Below, one piece after another: positions 35,365 to 46,519 of a stretch of DNA of 64,000 bases. The stretch is from positions 5,257,823 to 5,321,822 of the forward strand of contig JABACO010000013.1 in assembly GCA_013339895.1 (NCBI GenBank). Reading direction: 5' to 3'. A model generated the notes under the pieces. That model searched no databases, was not told where the DNA came from, and worked only from the letters and a program-made list of their open reading frames with translations. This stretch comes from Ephydatia muelleri (taxonomy: Eukaryota > Porifera > Demospongiae > Spongillida > Spongillidae). How positions within the stretch are numbered: position 1 is the first letter of the stretch; each line of letters starts with the position of its first letter. The position numbers and the translations under genes were made by a program.

Positions 35365-38300
35365 TCTGATATCGAATTCACTGTGCACTGTGCTCAGTTG
35401 GTCAAATTCAATGCATTATCCACTTAAAGGGCTTCCCATACTACTGACATACCTATCTTAGTGCCTTAAGACCTGTGCTTGAGTCTTGTTCTCAAGTATT
35501 TACATAACTGTTTAAAAGAGCCAAAATTCCTTATCCTTGTTGATCTTGCCTTTGATTTCATTTTCCAAAAACCCATAAATAGTCGCTCAATTCTTGGTCA
35601 CTGAAACTGTTCAATCACACAGATTATTTCACTGAGCATTTCATTTCATTTTGTGAAATCCTGTTCCAGATGATATTGTCACTTCTCATAAAGTAACTCT
35701 TGTCTGTTTGTGCTATTTTTGTATTATGTAAACTATGTTTATATTCCAACTGTAGTGTATGATACATTGCTGTTAGGGATGTGTGCAAATGATATTGTAC
35801 TAGCTCATACTAATCAGTGTTGTTTTGTTGACAAGGAATATCAGTCTTGTTTGCTTTGTTTATTTCATTGGTTATGTTCTTCCTACTCTCCAGCCAGGTG
35901 CTACACCTCTTCATGTATCTTGTGCTAGAAATTCCCTGGATGTAGTTCAGCTGCTGCTGTCTGTACCAGGCATTGATGTGAATATGAAGAATATAAGAAA
36001 TAGAACCCCTGTGATGTATGCTCAAGATTACCGTATTTTGGCATTACTCAAGAAGTATACAAAAAGCTGTGACGACTTTCCTGTCCACACTGTCACCAAA
36101 GTAGTTTTGTGTGGAAACTCTGGTGCAGGGAAAAGTACTCTAGCTCAGGTTAGAATTATTGATTTTTAATGCAGTGATGATCATGTACATCTGGTATGAT
36201 CCTGCAGATCATTTTGAACTGGCCGTCATTATTAGATCCTAAGAGAGCAGTTAAGGTGAGTTCAGTGTGTTGTGAACCATTTGATTGGCAATTTGGAATT
36301 GAGCTACTCTAACGTTGTACAATCACAGTGGTAGAAATACTGGGCATTCTCATTTGTGTCGCACTAGATATTTGCAGGGATCAAATAAGTGAAAGATGAA
36401 TCCCCCTTCTGTCTTTTTTGAGTGTGTAGGGAAGCTTTGTAAAACCCAAATCTAACACTATAAACGTGATAATCATAATTCACACACGAAACAGGCATTG
36501 CAGATATGCAAATGTGTATGGGGGAACTTTGAAGCTAGGTCTTAATTAACATGTGCAGGTCAAGCAAGTAGTTGACACATGCATCTGTTACATCATATGT
36601 CCAATTGATTATGAAATCATAACTATGTATGTCAGCATGATCAGCCAGATCATTTTTCTCGTGCTGTGATAAGTATAAATGGGATTGAAGATGAGGTGAC
36701 TAGTTACATCACATGGTGTACAGTGTTACATGAGTGTAAAATAGCAGAGTATCGTAGCTGTGTGGTGTAGGCACTGATCGACCATATCAGGTCACTTTCA
36801 GTGCTTGACCTATTCCCAGATAAAACTTGAACAGTGGCCTAACATATCAGACCATCGTAAATCTGGTCAGGCATGGCTGCTCAGGAATTCTGAGTGCAGA
36901 ATATTAGTTTGGAATGTCTGTTTGGCAAATGGGATGTAATCTCAAAATGTATAGTGTGTGTTAATCTGTGATCAATACATGGCATTATTCAGTCACATGT
37001 TTCCTCATTCTCAATTTCTATATTTTCCCACATGCTGAAATTGAGCCGTGGGTAAATACCTTTGTGGATGTGGCAGTTTTGTAGGCATGGCCAGTATCAG
37101 CACCCTGACAAGCTTGTGGAACATCTCAAAAGCAATCCCTTCCATTGTTATTACAATTGATCCAACTTTTGCCTTGCTCTGGCATCGGCAAAGTCAGCAA
37201 AGATTTAACATTCTGAACATAATTTGTGATTGGCTCGCTGTTTGCATTTTGTGCATGTGATACACAGCTGTGACTGTGTGTTCTAGGACGTTGATCGTTT
37301 GCTGATCCTGAAACCCAAGCATCAAAATGGTTTTTCATTGGTTACATGGCAGATACGATCGGATATTGTTCATTTATATTTGTCTCTGCTTTTTACCATC
37401 TACTGAAATTCACTTCCAATCCAAAATCTCTCAAGGCTCTGCACATCTCTAAGGTGTCACTTGGATTCAGTGTAATAAGCTGTACATGATAGAGTACTGG
37501 GAGCCCTACAACTTACTTCTTTTAATCTTCTGTCACCCAGCACTCTAATATGTAAGGCTGATAACCCATTATAACCCCTTGTTTCAACTATTCACCAGCA
37601 AAATGTATAAAGGTGTTCGAAATGAGTGTGAAATGTTTTAATAATAGTATGGAATATTTAAAATGCTTATTCCAATGTGTTATGTTAATTGTAGAGAAAT
37701 TAATGCAATTCTTCATACATATGTATAATAGTAATGTTAATAATGAATATAAATGGTTATGCAAATGTAAAGACATAAATACCCAAAAAAAAGATAAGAT
37801 GGTTATAATATTTTATAAGCATTACTTGGAATCGTTGTCGCGAAAAGGGACCTAATGTGTGTTCTACAACTTTGAGTATAAGCAAAAGAAACATAATACT
37901 CTGTGGTGCATATAAAACGTTGTGTAGAGAATATTTCAAACTTCAGAATATTATCTTGAAATGTATGGCTAATTTAAAACTCAGTAACTTACAACTGCAT
38001 GACAGTCTGATTCTCAGAGCTTAAGAATCACTGTGTAGAGGACATTTCACACTAGTCGAGAGAGTCCCTTTTCTGCAATGATCCAAAATATACTTAAAAG
38101 CTTTGCACTCATTTAGAAACACCCTATACACTTTGCTGGTTAACAGCTGGTTAACATAACCAAGAGCCAAATAATTGAAATAATTGAAAGTTGCAATTAT
38201 TGTTGAAGTAATATTACTTGATTGTGGGACACCATTATAGGGAATTACTATTCCATGCTCATGGTCTTGATTTTTGTTGTTGTTCGATCTTTATTATTTG

Positions 38301-40793
38301 ACTAATGAGTGCAGTGGATATTTCTCATTTGAAACACCCCGGTAGACTGTTACTGATACAGTAAGATGCAAGGGGCATGTTGGTTAATTTTCACACTCCA
38401 GATGATTATTGATCTTGGAAGGAACCCCTTCTTTCTTCCCATTTTACCAATTGTATGCATTCTTCTTTGCCCCTCTTTAGGTTATCTGCACCATTATGAT
38501 AATGTGAAATAGGCAGTGAAAGGGACATTATGATGTATACTTGAACTGAAGCTAATTGCCTCCATTTAAATATGCATTGCATGTACATCCTAATTTCTGT
38601 GAGTAAGAAATGTGAACTGGAGGATATTAACTCACACATCGATAGTTGTATATCCCTAATAAGTCCTCAGTTCACTGTTCCATGTACAATATAGTTAAAC
38701 AATTTCTTTCAACATGTCACTATGTTAGTGCTGGCATTGTTCTATGCCTAAAAGCTTTGAATATTATTTCAATACATGTATTTGCAGACAATTGAAGACC
38801 ATGTAAGAAATGTGAAGCCGCTGACAGCTGGGATTCTTTCTTATTATGTCCCTCGCAGTGATGGCAGCATCATGTTATATGATCTCGCTGGCCATCTAGA
38901 GTACTATTCCAGTCACTCTTCATGTCTTGAGGCTTTATCACAAAGCACTCCATCCACCTTCTTGACACTAGCAGACGTAAGTGAAAAGCCTGATGATGTG
39001 AAGACACAGCTGAACTACTGGTCTGCCATGATCGGAAATGTGTGCAGTAAGTGCCCTCAGCCATCTGAGGTCATAGTAATTGGCACACATACAGACAAGG
39101 TAGAGGACAAAGCTAAGCTGGATAGTCTGTGTAGTCTGCTTTTCCGCCATGCTGATGAAGGTGTGAATAAAACCAAACAACACTTTGCTGGATTTATGGG
39201 TCTCAATGTCACAGATTATCGGAGTGCTGATATGAGTCGCTTCATCAATAAACTCTTGGAAACTAATGAAAGTGTGAGGAAGCGTTGCCCAGCCATCTCT
39301 CTCAGTTGTCATGTGCTGTATGCCTTGCTGAAAGAAAAAGTGTCGTCTGACAAGGCTGCAATTCCCCTATCAGATCTCCTCCTGCTTCTAGATGCAGTAA
39401 AAGATCATGGCCTGAGTACCAACATATCTGAGATCACCTCCTACCTCACAACTTTAGCAGATAAAGGTCTCATTGTCTTTTTTCCTGATGTTAATCCATC
39501 TGTTAGCTGGATTGTGCTTAGACCAGATGTACTGCTTGAACAAGTCAACGGTGCCATATTTGCTCCAGCCTCATTTAAGGAGCATCGCCATTCTCTGGTT
39601 AGTAACACAGGAATCATTCCCATATCAAAGCTTCAAAACATCTTTCCTAACTATGACATCAACTTGATTGTACAATTCTTGCTTCAACGTGAACTCTGCC
39701 AGCCCGTCATTGACACAACAGATGCATCGAAAACACTCTCCGATTGTGTTTTCTTCCCGTGTCTTGTTAGTGTTACTCGACCAAGTGATATCTCTATTCC
39801 TCCGGGTAGCTTTGTATGGCGGATGTATACATCCAGTGGAAGCGAGTTCTTTACACCTCGTTGTCTTCATGCCCTCATGCACAGGCTAGCAAACCAATTT
39901 ACTTTGCCCAGTACAGAATTCAAGCATGACCCGGAAGTACATCGTTTCAGCCGCAGGTGCACAGTCTGGAGTACAGGAATAGCATGGCTGGATGAGTTAG
40001 CTATTCGCTTTATTGTAGAAGTGGATAAATCCATGCAGTGCCTCAGTTTTACTGTCTCTGCAGCGAAACTCAAGAATAATTCGCAATATCCAAAGCAACA
40101 TGAACGTGTCCTTGATCTAATCAAGAAGACCTGTGAAGATTTTTGTCCATCAGTTGCGAAGAATATGAATGAAAGCGTCTGCAAAGGACCCTCCATGGAT
40201 GAAGTAGAACTTCCACGCCTTAGAAAAGCCATTTCCTTACAATTTCCAACACTTGTTGATATTTCGGGGACAAAAGAGGTAGATCTGGAAGAGTGGTTAC
40301 TGGTGGAACCTCAGCTACCACTTCTCATAGGTGTCAGCATGAAAGGTTAGTAGTGCAATACTAGAATGCTTGTGTAATGTATGCTAACATAACACTATGG
40401 GTAGCACATTTACATAAGCAGAAATTTATGCCAACTAATTTCAGTGTTAGCAATTACATGCAAATGCTTATAATTACAATGTTTTGTATAGGATCATCAT
40501 CATCTGTGCCAACACTTAAAGACCTGATGAGTGCAGTGGCAGCAAAGATTCCAGCCAAGTGGAGAAAAGTTGGTATACAACTTGATATACCTGTGGCAGC
40601 CCTGGATGATATTCAGCTCCAAGTGGGTTGGAGGCCAGACAGTAATATTGATGCATTTGAGCTAGTGTTGGGAAAATGGAAGTCCCTTCATTTCCACAAG
40701 TATACCTGGTCCACCATTATTAAAGCTCTTGAGGCTCCATCTGTTGATGCAATGGATGTGGCAGCTGAACTGAGAACTATATACTTTTGTTAG
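21892..40793 (+). CDS. Ankyrin-ROC-COR-death protein (ROCO family, DAPK1-like tail), 5' end missing
   Basis: Exons: 21892-21987, 23260-23358, 23664-23765, 35894-36148, 36208-36255, 38788-40345 and 40492-40793. Phases agree throughout, giving 819 residues to the stop. Exons 1-3 are one ankyrin repeat each ([20 protein letters not shown] is typical) and exon 4 adds another. Exon 4 then carries the ROC P-loop GNSGAGKST. The 48-base exon 5 and exon 6 continue the GTPase (DLAGHLEYY as G3, GTHTDK as G4), followed by COR. The last exon is a death domain ([22 protein letters not shown]). DAPK1 has kinase, ankyrin, ROC, COR and death domains. No kinase is visible here, though the 5' end is unseen. The likely role is a GTP-regulated cytosolic scaffold in death or immune signalling (inference). 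Intron 3 is 12.1 kb of repeats. Confidence 0.9.
22491..23030. mobile_element. Mariner-like MITE, 540 bp, in intron 1 of the ROCO gene
   Basis: The inverted ends are CATGAACAGGGTGTCCCACA and, reverse-complemented from the right, CATAAACAGGGTGTCCCACA. A TA dinucleotide flanks both sides (22489-22490 and 23031-23032). The interior is AT-rich and has no coding frame. TA target and GGGTGTCCC ends suggest a Tc1/mariner derivative. Single-end remnants with GGGTGTCC or GGGACACC occur near 38220 and 46139. Confidence 0.75.
24729..24820. repeat. (CA)n microsatellite
   Basis: CA repeat with CACATACA variants at the inner edge of the left arm of the 23975-26890 element. Confidence 0.95.
26050..26272. 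repeat. (TG)n tracts
   Basis: Two TG runs (about 26056-26103 and 26243-26271) in the interior of the 23975-26890 element. The pieces between them (GTGAAAACAGTG-GAGAAATAAGAA) recur at 34920, 35160 and 26360. Confidence 0.85.
26885..33735. repeat. Tandem array of ~0.5-1.4 kb units, ~7-8 copies
   Basis: A 6.9-kb array inside intron 3 of the ROCO gene. The block ATTGCAACCTCAAAAATGTC recurs near 27366, 28756 (variant), 29238, 30116, 31025, 31568 and 33220. The block TTACACATTGATGAAAGTTC recurs near 27730, 28265, 29640, 30530, 31980, 32712 and 33617. Spacing between neighbours varies (about 480, 540, 780, 880, 910 and 1390), so units have gained or lost sub-blocks. Copies differ by scattered substitutions and small indels. 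The short minus-strand frames repeated in each unit are products of the repetition, not genes. Confidence 0.88.
33760..35370. repeat. Partial copies of the inverted-repeat element interior plus (TG)n
   Basis: Segments near 33840 and 34535 both read GAGAACCAG-CA-AAG and continue to TGCAATGTACATG, matching 25730-25920. The piece after 34730 (GTACTGTACATGAGTG, GCACAAGATTCCATTT) matches 25973 onward. TG runs are at about 34994-35088, 35212-35240 and 35299-35362. These are duplicated interior pieces of the 23975-26890 element, so the repeat block spans most of the 12-kb intron. Confidence 0.75.
36256..38787. other. ROCO gene intron 5 (2.5 kb)
   Basis: Between the 48-base exon and the large ROC-COR exon. 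No exon recognised. Contains a MITE-like unit at 37828-38090. Confidence 0.6.
37828..38090. mobile_element. Inverted-end MITE-like unit, relative of 8525-8656
   Basis: The left end GGAATCGTTGTCGCGAAAAG continues GGACCTAATG. The right end, reverse-complemented, reads TGGATCATTGCAGAAAAGGG. The same end motif is seen at 8525-8656. The boundaries are approximate. Confidence 0.45.
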
Positions 40794-41247
40794 ATTTGTA
40801 GTTTTGTGCATATACTTGACAACTGAAATAGGTGTGTGGCTTTGTAAATATGATATGTCTATCTTTTTGCTGTTTATGGTAACTGTAACAGGTGCTGGGC
40901 CTAGTTAACTCTAAAGAATGTCGATTTGTCATGGCTGAGATATTGTTGCACAAAGTCTCATTGGATGTTGGTAGAGCAGGCCTTGAATGACCATTATTGC
41001 ATTGATACTATATTCATATGGAAGCATATTTTTTTGTCTGATACTTGAACAAAACATACGAGTGCACAAACTTGCATTATAAAATAGTCTGCTTAAACAT
41101 CTCAGGTAGCAACTGAATTTCATTATCAGCTCAACACACAGAGCCATCTTGGTGTCCAGGTGAAGCAGGCAATGACCTCACAGCCGACCATAGTCACACC
41201 CGCCCTGCTGACCATCTGTTGACAAATTGGGCTACAGCTGCCTTTGA
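40794..41247. other. 3' flank of the ROCO gene
   Basis: The stop codon is at 40791-40793. I see no AATAAA close downstream. Nothing else recognised. Confidence 0.4.
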
Positions 41248-41251
41248 TATC

Positions 41252-43194
41252 TCTGTAGGGTCATTCTATGTCAGATCACCCAGTCAATAACACTGCACCC
41301 ACTCAGATTTAGATTTAGATGAAATTTGGTATATATGATTAATATCAATGGGAAAGTTATCACACCAATTATCACCTTATTAGATTAGGAGATAATCAAG
41401 TTTTTATTTTTTCTTACCTTTCTGACCTCTCAACACTTGCACCCTCTTTTCATATTAAGTGATGGTCCAAATATATCATGTAAGATATCATTTTAAAGCT
41501 CAGAGAAGTATGCCAAGAAAAGTATATAATTACACACAAATACAACAGCGTAATGTGGATGTGATATTACACTCCTATTTCTCCCACAAATTATGAGCCT
41601 TTGTAGCCTTGGACATTGATCCTGTGAAATGGAGTACCCTCTTCTTCCACTGGTTAGGATGGGGTGCTCAATCGTGCAAAGAATGTCACTTTCACAAATC
41701 CAACAAGTGTCATCCTTTTCAGGAAAAACATAACTACTAATTCCAACACTAGGATGCATGAAAACAAAACTCCTCAGATATATCCTTCACAGCCAAACCA
41801 GACATCGTCATCGTACATACATGCAATGTAGCTGCCCTTGGTCACATCAGAGGTATCAATCTGCAATGACCCCACAATACTAACCACAGCAGTCCTCTCT
41901 CCAGAGGATATTTTATGCACTGCTAGGGTGCTAGTTGATTATGGAACATAGCGATGATACCTCTGTGTTTCCTTGATGATGCGGTTAGTACTGAAATGTT
42001 CAACCTTACCAAGTTTCACTGGAGTGAGGTTTAAATAGTGAATAACTTCCTCAATATCTACTCCATGAACAACACTGTCATCAGAAGTAGATTCGGTGGA
42101 AGCAGACAAAGGGAGCTCTTCGTTCAAATAAGATGTTGGTGGACCAGGAATTGGTAAATCAACAAGTGTGGGGAACTCTTCAGGAGCTTGGACATACAAT
42201 TTCTGTAAGTGTGTCCTGCACAATGAGCAAAGTTTGTCTCCTGGAATAAGGGAGATGCCCACTTTTCAGTGCACTTGCCCTACACTTACTAGTGATCTCC
42301 CTTAGTGACTTCTTTCATGGCTTGCAGTCTTTGTGCTGATCAAAGACATTGCAGCACTTTCTCGTAGAACAGAGTACTTGTGCAGGTACTCTTGCTCATG
42401 ATGTGAACAAATATCAGTCGAAGCCAACTTGGAACGCAACGAAAGAAGTTCGATCTCATTGGAAACTGTGCGCACCGTTTGGACTTTAGTATATGTAATG
42501 GCAAATCAATTTCCAAGGGTTCCAAAGCTGCCACGATTTCAAATGCACGACATGCGTATTGCAGAACAGGAAGCGCTCAGCTGTTTATTAGCCACGTAAG
42601 GCTTCATGCATCTATGTTCTGTTTACATTTAATACCACAAGTGTGCAGAAATCATGAATAAATTAACACATGAAGCCTCGCAATGCCACATTGGCCTTGA
42701 AATCAAACCGTTTGAAAAAATAGACTTCCTAGGAAAATGTATGATATGTTAACAGCATGATTTGCCATCGTATTTTTAATGAACTAGAATGGTAGGGCTT
42801 TCTGGGAAATGGTGGCATTTTTAATAACTACCTATCCTTTTTATGGGACACAAGGTTAAATATTTCATTGCACAATTATACTAACTATATAATCCATAGC
42901 ATTGAAGTAAAAATACCATGTGATTTGTCATGCTCTGAGCTTCAAAATGATACCTTACACGATATGTTTGGACCATCTCTTAATATGAAAGGGGGGTGCA
43001 ATTGTTGAGAGGTCAGAAAGGTATATAAAAATTAAAAATTAATTATCTTCTAATCTAATTCATCACAAAAGGTGATAATTGGTGAAATAACTTTCCCAGT
43101 GATACTTAACATTTATACCAAATTTCATCTAATTCTGAGAGGGTGCAGTGTTATAAACTAAGGGTCATTGGGTGATCTGACATGGAATGACCCT
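41252..43194. mobile_element. Transposon-like unit with ~265-bp inverted ends
   Basis: The left end (about 41252-41515) begins GTAGGGTCATTCTATGTCAG. The right end (about 42930-43194), reverse-complemented, begins GCAGGGTCATTCCATGTCAG. Both continue with matching blocks: AGATCACCCA, AACACTGCACCC, GATGAAATTTGGTAT and CAATTATCACC. Arm identity is moderate, and the outermost ~55 bases differ by an indel. Inside, on the minus strand, is a broken gene with a zinc-knuckle-like N-terminus. I found no clear target duplication, so the superfamily is unassigned. Confidence 0.7.
41939..42540 (-). pseudogene. Zinc-binding-type gene inside the transposon-like unit, frameshifted
   Basis: Read on the minus strand, three frames in succession give STDICSHHEQEYLHKYSVL, then KCCNVFDQHKDCKP with KKSLREITSKCRASALKSG, then ISLIPGDKLCSLCRTHLQKL and a long acidic tail to a stop at 41939. 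The C-x(n)-H, KCC and CSLC spacing resembles a Cys/His-rich module of uncharacterised, repeat-like proteins that I recall from cnidarian and sponge genomes. At least two frame changes and one stop separate the pieces. The last 108 codons are open. Because inverted repeats bracket it, the gene probably belongs to the mobile unit. Its function is unknown. Confidence 0.55.
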
Positions 43195-43244
43195 GCAACC
43201 TCTTCGCTTAACACACATACCCTGACGAAAGCGGGAGTGTTATG

Positions 43245-43500
43245 CTGCCTTCAGAAAGCACAGGGCCAATGATGCCAAATGCAGAGAACTTTGGCTGGTT
43301 ATGTGTTCCCCTGGTAGCAGATACCTGTGTTGCATGGGGAAATGAAGCCATTGAAGCCTTCTCTCAACTGGCATCTCGGCTTGCTACCCTTACATGCATG
43401 CCCAAGTCAGCTGCACGTTCAGAAATCTATGGATGGCTCAACCTCCATCTAGTGAGGGCCAGTGCTATTGCCACCAGATGTATCTTAGGCTATGTTTATG
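43245..43500 (+). mobile_element. Retroelement relic, copy II (extreme C-terminus)
   Basis: It reads GWLCVPLVADTCVAWGNEA, then AFSQLASRLATLTCMPKSAA and NLHLVRASAIATRCIL. This is the last ~80 residues of the same retroelement protein as copies I, III and IV. It is immediately right of the 41252-43194 unit and 5'-truncated. Confidence 0.7.
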
Positions 43501-43585
43501 TTTGTACTCCTGTAACATGTATTCCATTATAATTATTACTATTATTATTAATAATTATTAATCTAAATTAAAACTAATATAACTC

Positions 43586-45035
43586 ATGTCCATCCTCAGG
43601 TCATTCCCCAAGTTTACAGCAGCAGGACCTTCAGGTCTGCGAATTCAACACCTTATTGATGCAGCTGAGGCATACATACCACTGCAGATTCCTCTTCAAT
43701 CCCTTAAGGCAGTGATCAACCTCCTAACTTCAGGAAATGCCCCTAAAGAGTTAGCTATCTACCTAGCAGGAGGAAATGTCACAGCTCTTAACCAAGCAAA
43801 CTCGGGAGATATTCTTCCAATTGCAGTTCAATTCCATTGGAGACCTAGACTTCTGCTCCTCATTCATCTCCACTAAACAGATGGAGGCTAGATTTGTACT
43901 ATCCCAGCTTGAGCAAGTTGGTATGATGGACCCCCAGGTTGCCTTGATCCTTCTTCGTCTATGTGGTGGGTTTTGTAAACTGGTGCACCCTGGCCCGATC
44001 AACACCACCATCACTTTCATCAAAGGCTCTCAGTGTTTTTGATGATGACATCCATAGGGCTTTCAGTCTGTGCTTGGGAGTCGATACCTCCAACATTGCC
44101 TGGGAACAAGCTCAGCTCAGCCTGAGCAGAAGAGGTCTGGGACTGCAGTCATTGTCTCACCACTCATCTGCAGCTTTCATCCCCTCCATTTGTTCATCTG
44201 TCTTTGGATCTCAATCAGTTCACCACCTGTCTCATACAAGCTATAGAGGTCTTTAACAATATGGTTTCTCTAGGGGAAGCCATCGCAGCTGAGACTGTTC
44301 TCTTTTCCCCACCTACTCAGAAAAAGCTGTCTTCCAAGCTTGATGACTATCTGTTCAACCATTTGCTGAACCTGTCTACATTGGCAGACAAGGTCTGTCT
44401 GCTATCCATTTCCTCACCCCATGCTCCAGCCTGGATGTCTCTAACCCCCTCTGAGAGCTTTGGACTTCACCTGGATCCTCCTGTGTTCCAGGTTGCCATC
44501 AAGTGGTGGCTCTTCAGAGGTACTCTGTGCCCCGGTAATGCACTTGATCACCTCGGCCACCATGCGTCACCTACAAGTATGGGGTGGAGATGTTGTCTCC
44601 CGCCAGAACAGGGTTAGGGACATTGTGGTAGAAACCTGCCATTGAGCTGACATAGGCAACAACCCGACTGTGACCACAGCAAGTCTCGCCCAGCTAACTG
44701 GTTCTTTGGCAAAAACAGCAGCACTTGATGTCTCAAATACCTCACTTCTAAACCCTCTAAGCCTTCTGGAAGCGAGAGTGTTGGCCAAGACTGTCACAGA
44801 GGCAAGGAAACATCAGGCCAATGACCCCAAATGTTCTGAACTTGGATGGGTGTGTGTCCCCATGGTGGCTGAATCCTATGGAGCCTGGGGTGGAGGCCAC
44901 CACCATCATTTTTTCTATCACCTCAAGACTTGCACCTCCATGTGCAAGCCAAAGTTGGTGGTGCTGAATGACATTTATGGCTTGGTTTGTGCCAATGCAA
45001 CGGCTATTCTTTCAAGGATAGCACCACCAGCATAG
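43586..45035 (+). mobile_element. Retroelement relic, copy III (reverse transcriptase start to C-terminus, internally deleted)
   Basis: The plus strand begins FPKFTAAGPSGLRIQHLIDA and ELAIYLAGGNVTALNQ, the opening of the reverse transcriptase domain in this family. It then jumps over the catalytic core (no YxDD motif is present) to QLEQVGMMDPQVALILLRL, SVFDDDIHRAF, WWLFRGTLCPGNALDHLGHH and ends with NDPKCSELGWVCVPMVAESY and ANATAILSRIAPPA. At least four frames are used, so it is inactive. It is the longest of the four copies. Confidence 0.75.
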
Positions 45036-45261
45036 AGCAGGACATACTGTTTTTATGCTGTGTATTTCTACAATAATAATAATATTACTTTTTAAAAATT
45101 AAAAGAAATAGAAATTAAATAATAATACTAATCATAATAATAATACACAAAGGATACAAAATGATAACTATACCTACATTACATCACAAGGATACATACT
45201 ACAAGAAAGAATGGCAATGGTATTAGCTCGCACAAGGTGGAGATTCATGCAGACACCCATA

Positions 45262-45775
45262 GAGTTCAGTAAGGATCACTGACTTTGCCTTTGAGAAGCA
45301 AGTGGCTAAACGTGCCACTAGCTGGGAAATAGACTCCAATGCCTCCTTCCCCAAGCTCCATATGATTCCACCACCAATGGTACACAGACCCAAGCCAGTT
45401 CATCACATTTGGCATCATTTGAACAGTGCTTTCTTTGTTCAGTGGTCCGAGCAGCTGCACCTGTTGTCACACTCGCTTCCAAAATGATTGTGGGATTAAG
45501 CGAGGATGTGACCGACAGGTCGAAAGCTGCTGGCTTGCCCAGAACCCAGTTGGAACCAAAAGGTCAGCAGGACGAGTGTGGCTGTGATTGGGGGTGACAT
45601 TGCTACCCATTTCCACCTGGACACCCAAATGAGCTCGCCGAGAGGACTCTGTAAGGACATCACGTAGTTTGTTGTGGCGAGAAACTACATCACCACCCCT
45701 TTTGCAGGTAACAGCATGATGGCCAAGTGGGTCCAGGGCAATCTCAAGGCACAGTCCAGGCCAAGCCACACTTTA
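45262..45775 (-). mobile_element. Retroelement relic, copy IV (C-terminal part, opposite strand)
   Basis: The minus strand reads CLEIALDPLGHHAVTCKRGG, DVVSRHNKLRDVLTESSRRA, then EMGSNVTPNHSHTRPADLLV. After a frame change come the equivalents of the NDxKCxELGWV end (about 45300-45430). It faces copy III, with about 230 bases of AT-rich sequence between them. Confidence 0.7.
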
Positions 45776-46519
45776 TGACAACCTGGAATTGGGAAGGGTT
45801 GAGATGGAGACAGAGACCCTCTGCGGAATGACAGATAGCCATGATGCTGCATGAGGGGGGGAAACAGACAACAGGCGAGTAATATTCAATTCCAATAATT
45901 TTTTTCATGGTGTATGCACTTTGTAATGGTCATTTATGTATGGGAATTACAATGCATCCACGGGATAAAATGCACTTACAAAGAAAACAAGAAATATTAA
46001 CAATGAAATGATGAAATAAAAGAATGAAATAAAAGTGTTAATCAAATATTGTTAATTCTGCCAGCACTATCGTCTATTTGCATTTGATAATACAAAATGA
46101 AATATATTACACATCACTAGTGCATTGCAGCACATATAGGGTGTCCAACAATCAAGAGAAATGCCTATAGAAGTAAAGTAAGTCCGATAATTAACTTTCA
46201 ATTATGCTACAAAGAATTATATTAATAAATACTAACAAAATGCAAATCAAAATATTGAATTGTTTCAAACTTTTATTTAGGAAAATATCTTTGACATCGC
46301 ACTTCCCCACACCAATGTAGCTCACGATTGCTTCACAAAACCCCTACCCCTCCCTGTCACATATCTTATCAAACTCCCTCCGCCCCCCCCATCTCTCTGC
46401 CTTTTAATTTGATATATACATTCCTTTGTAGTGTCCACTCCTCAGCCTTGCAACATGCAGATACTCACATCACTTGACCTGACACACATATTGATACACG
46501 AAAGGTTCTGGTTGATGAT
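45776..46519. other. Intergenic, AT-rich
   Basis: Contains a GGGTGTCC mariner-end-like remnant near 46139 and short C runs near 46380. No gene. Confidence 0.4.
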
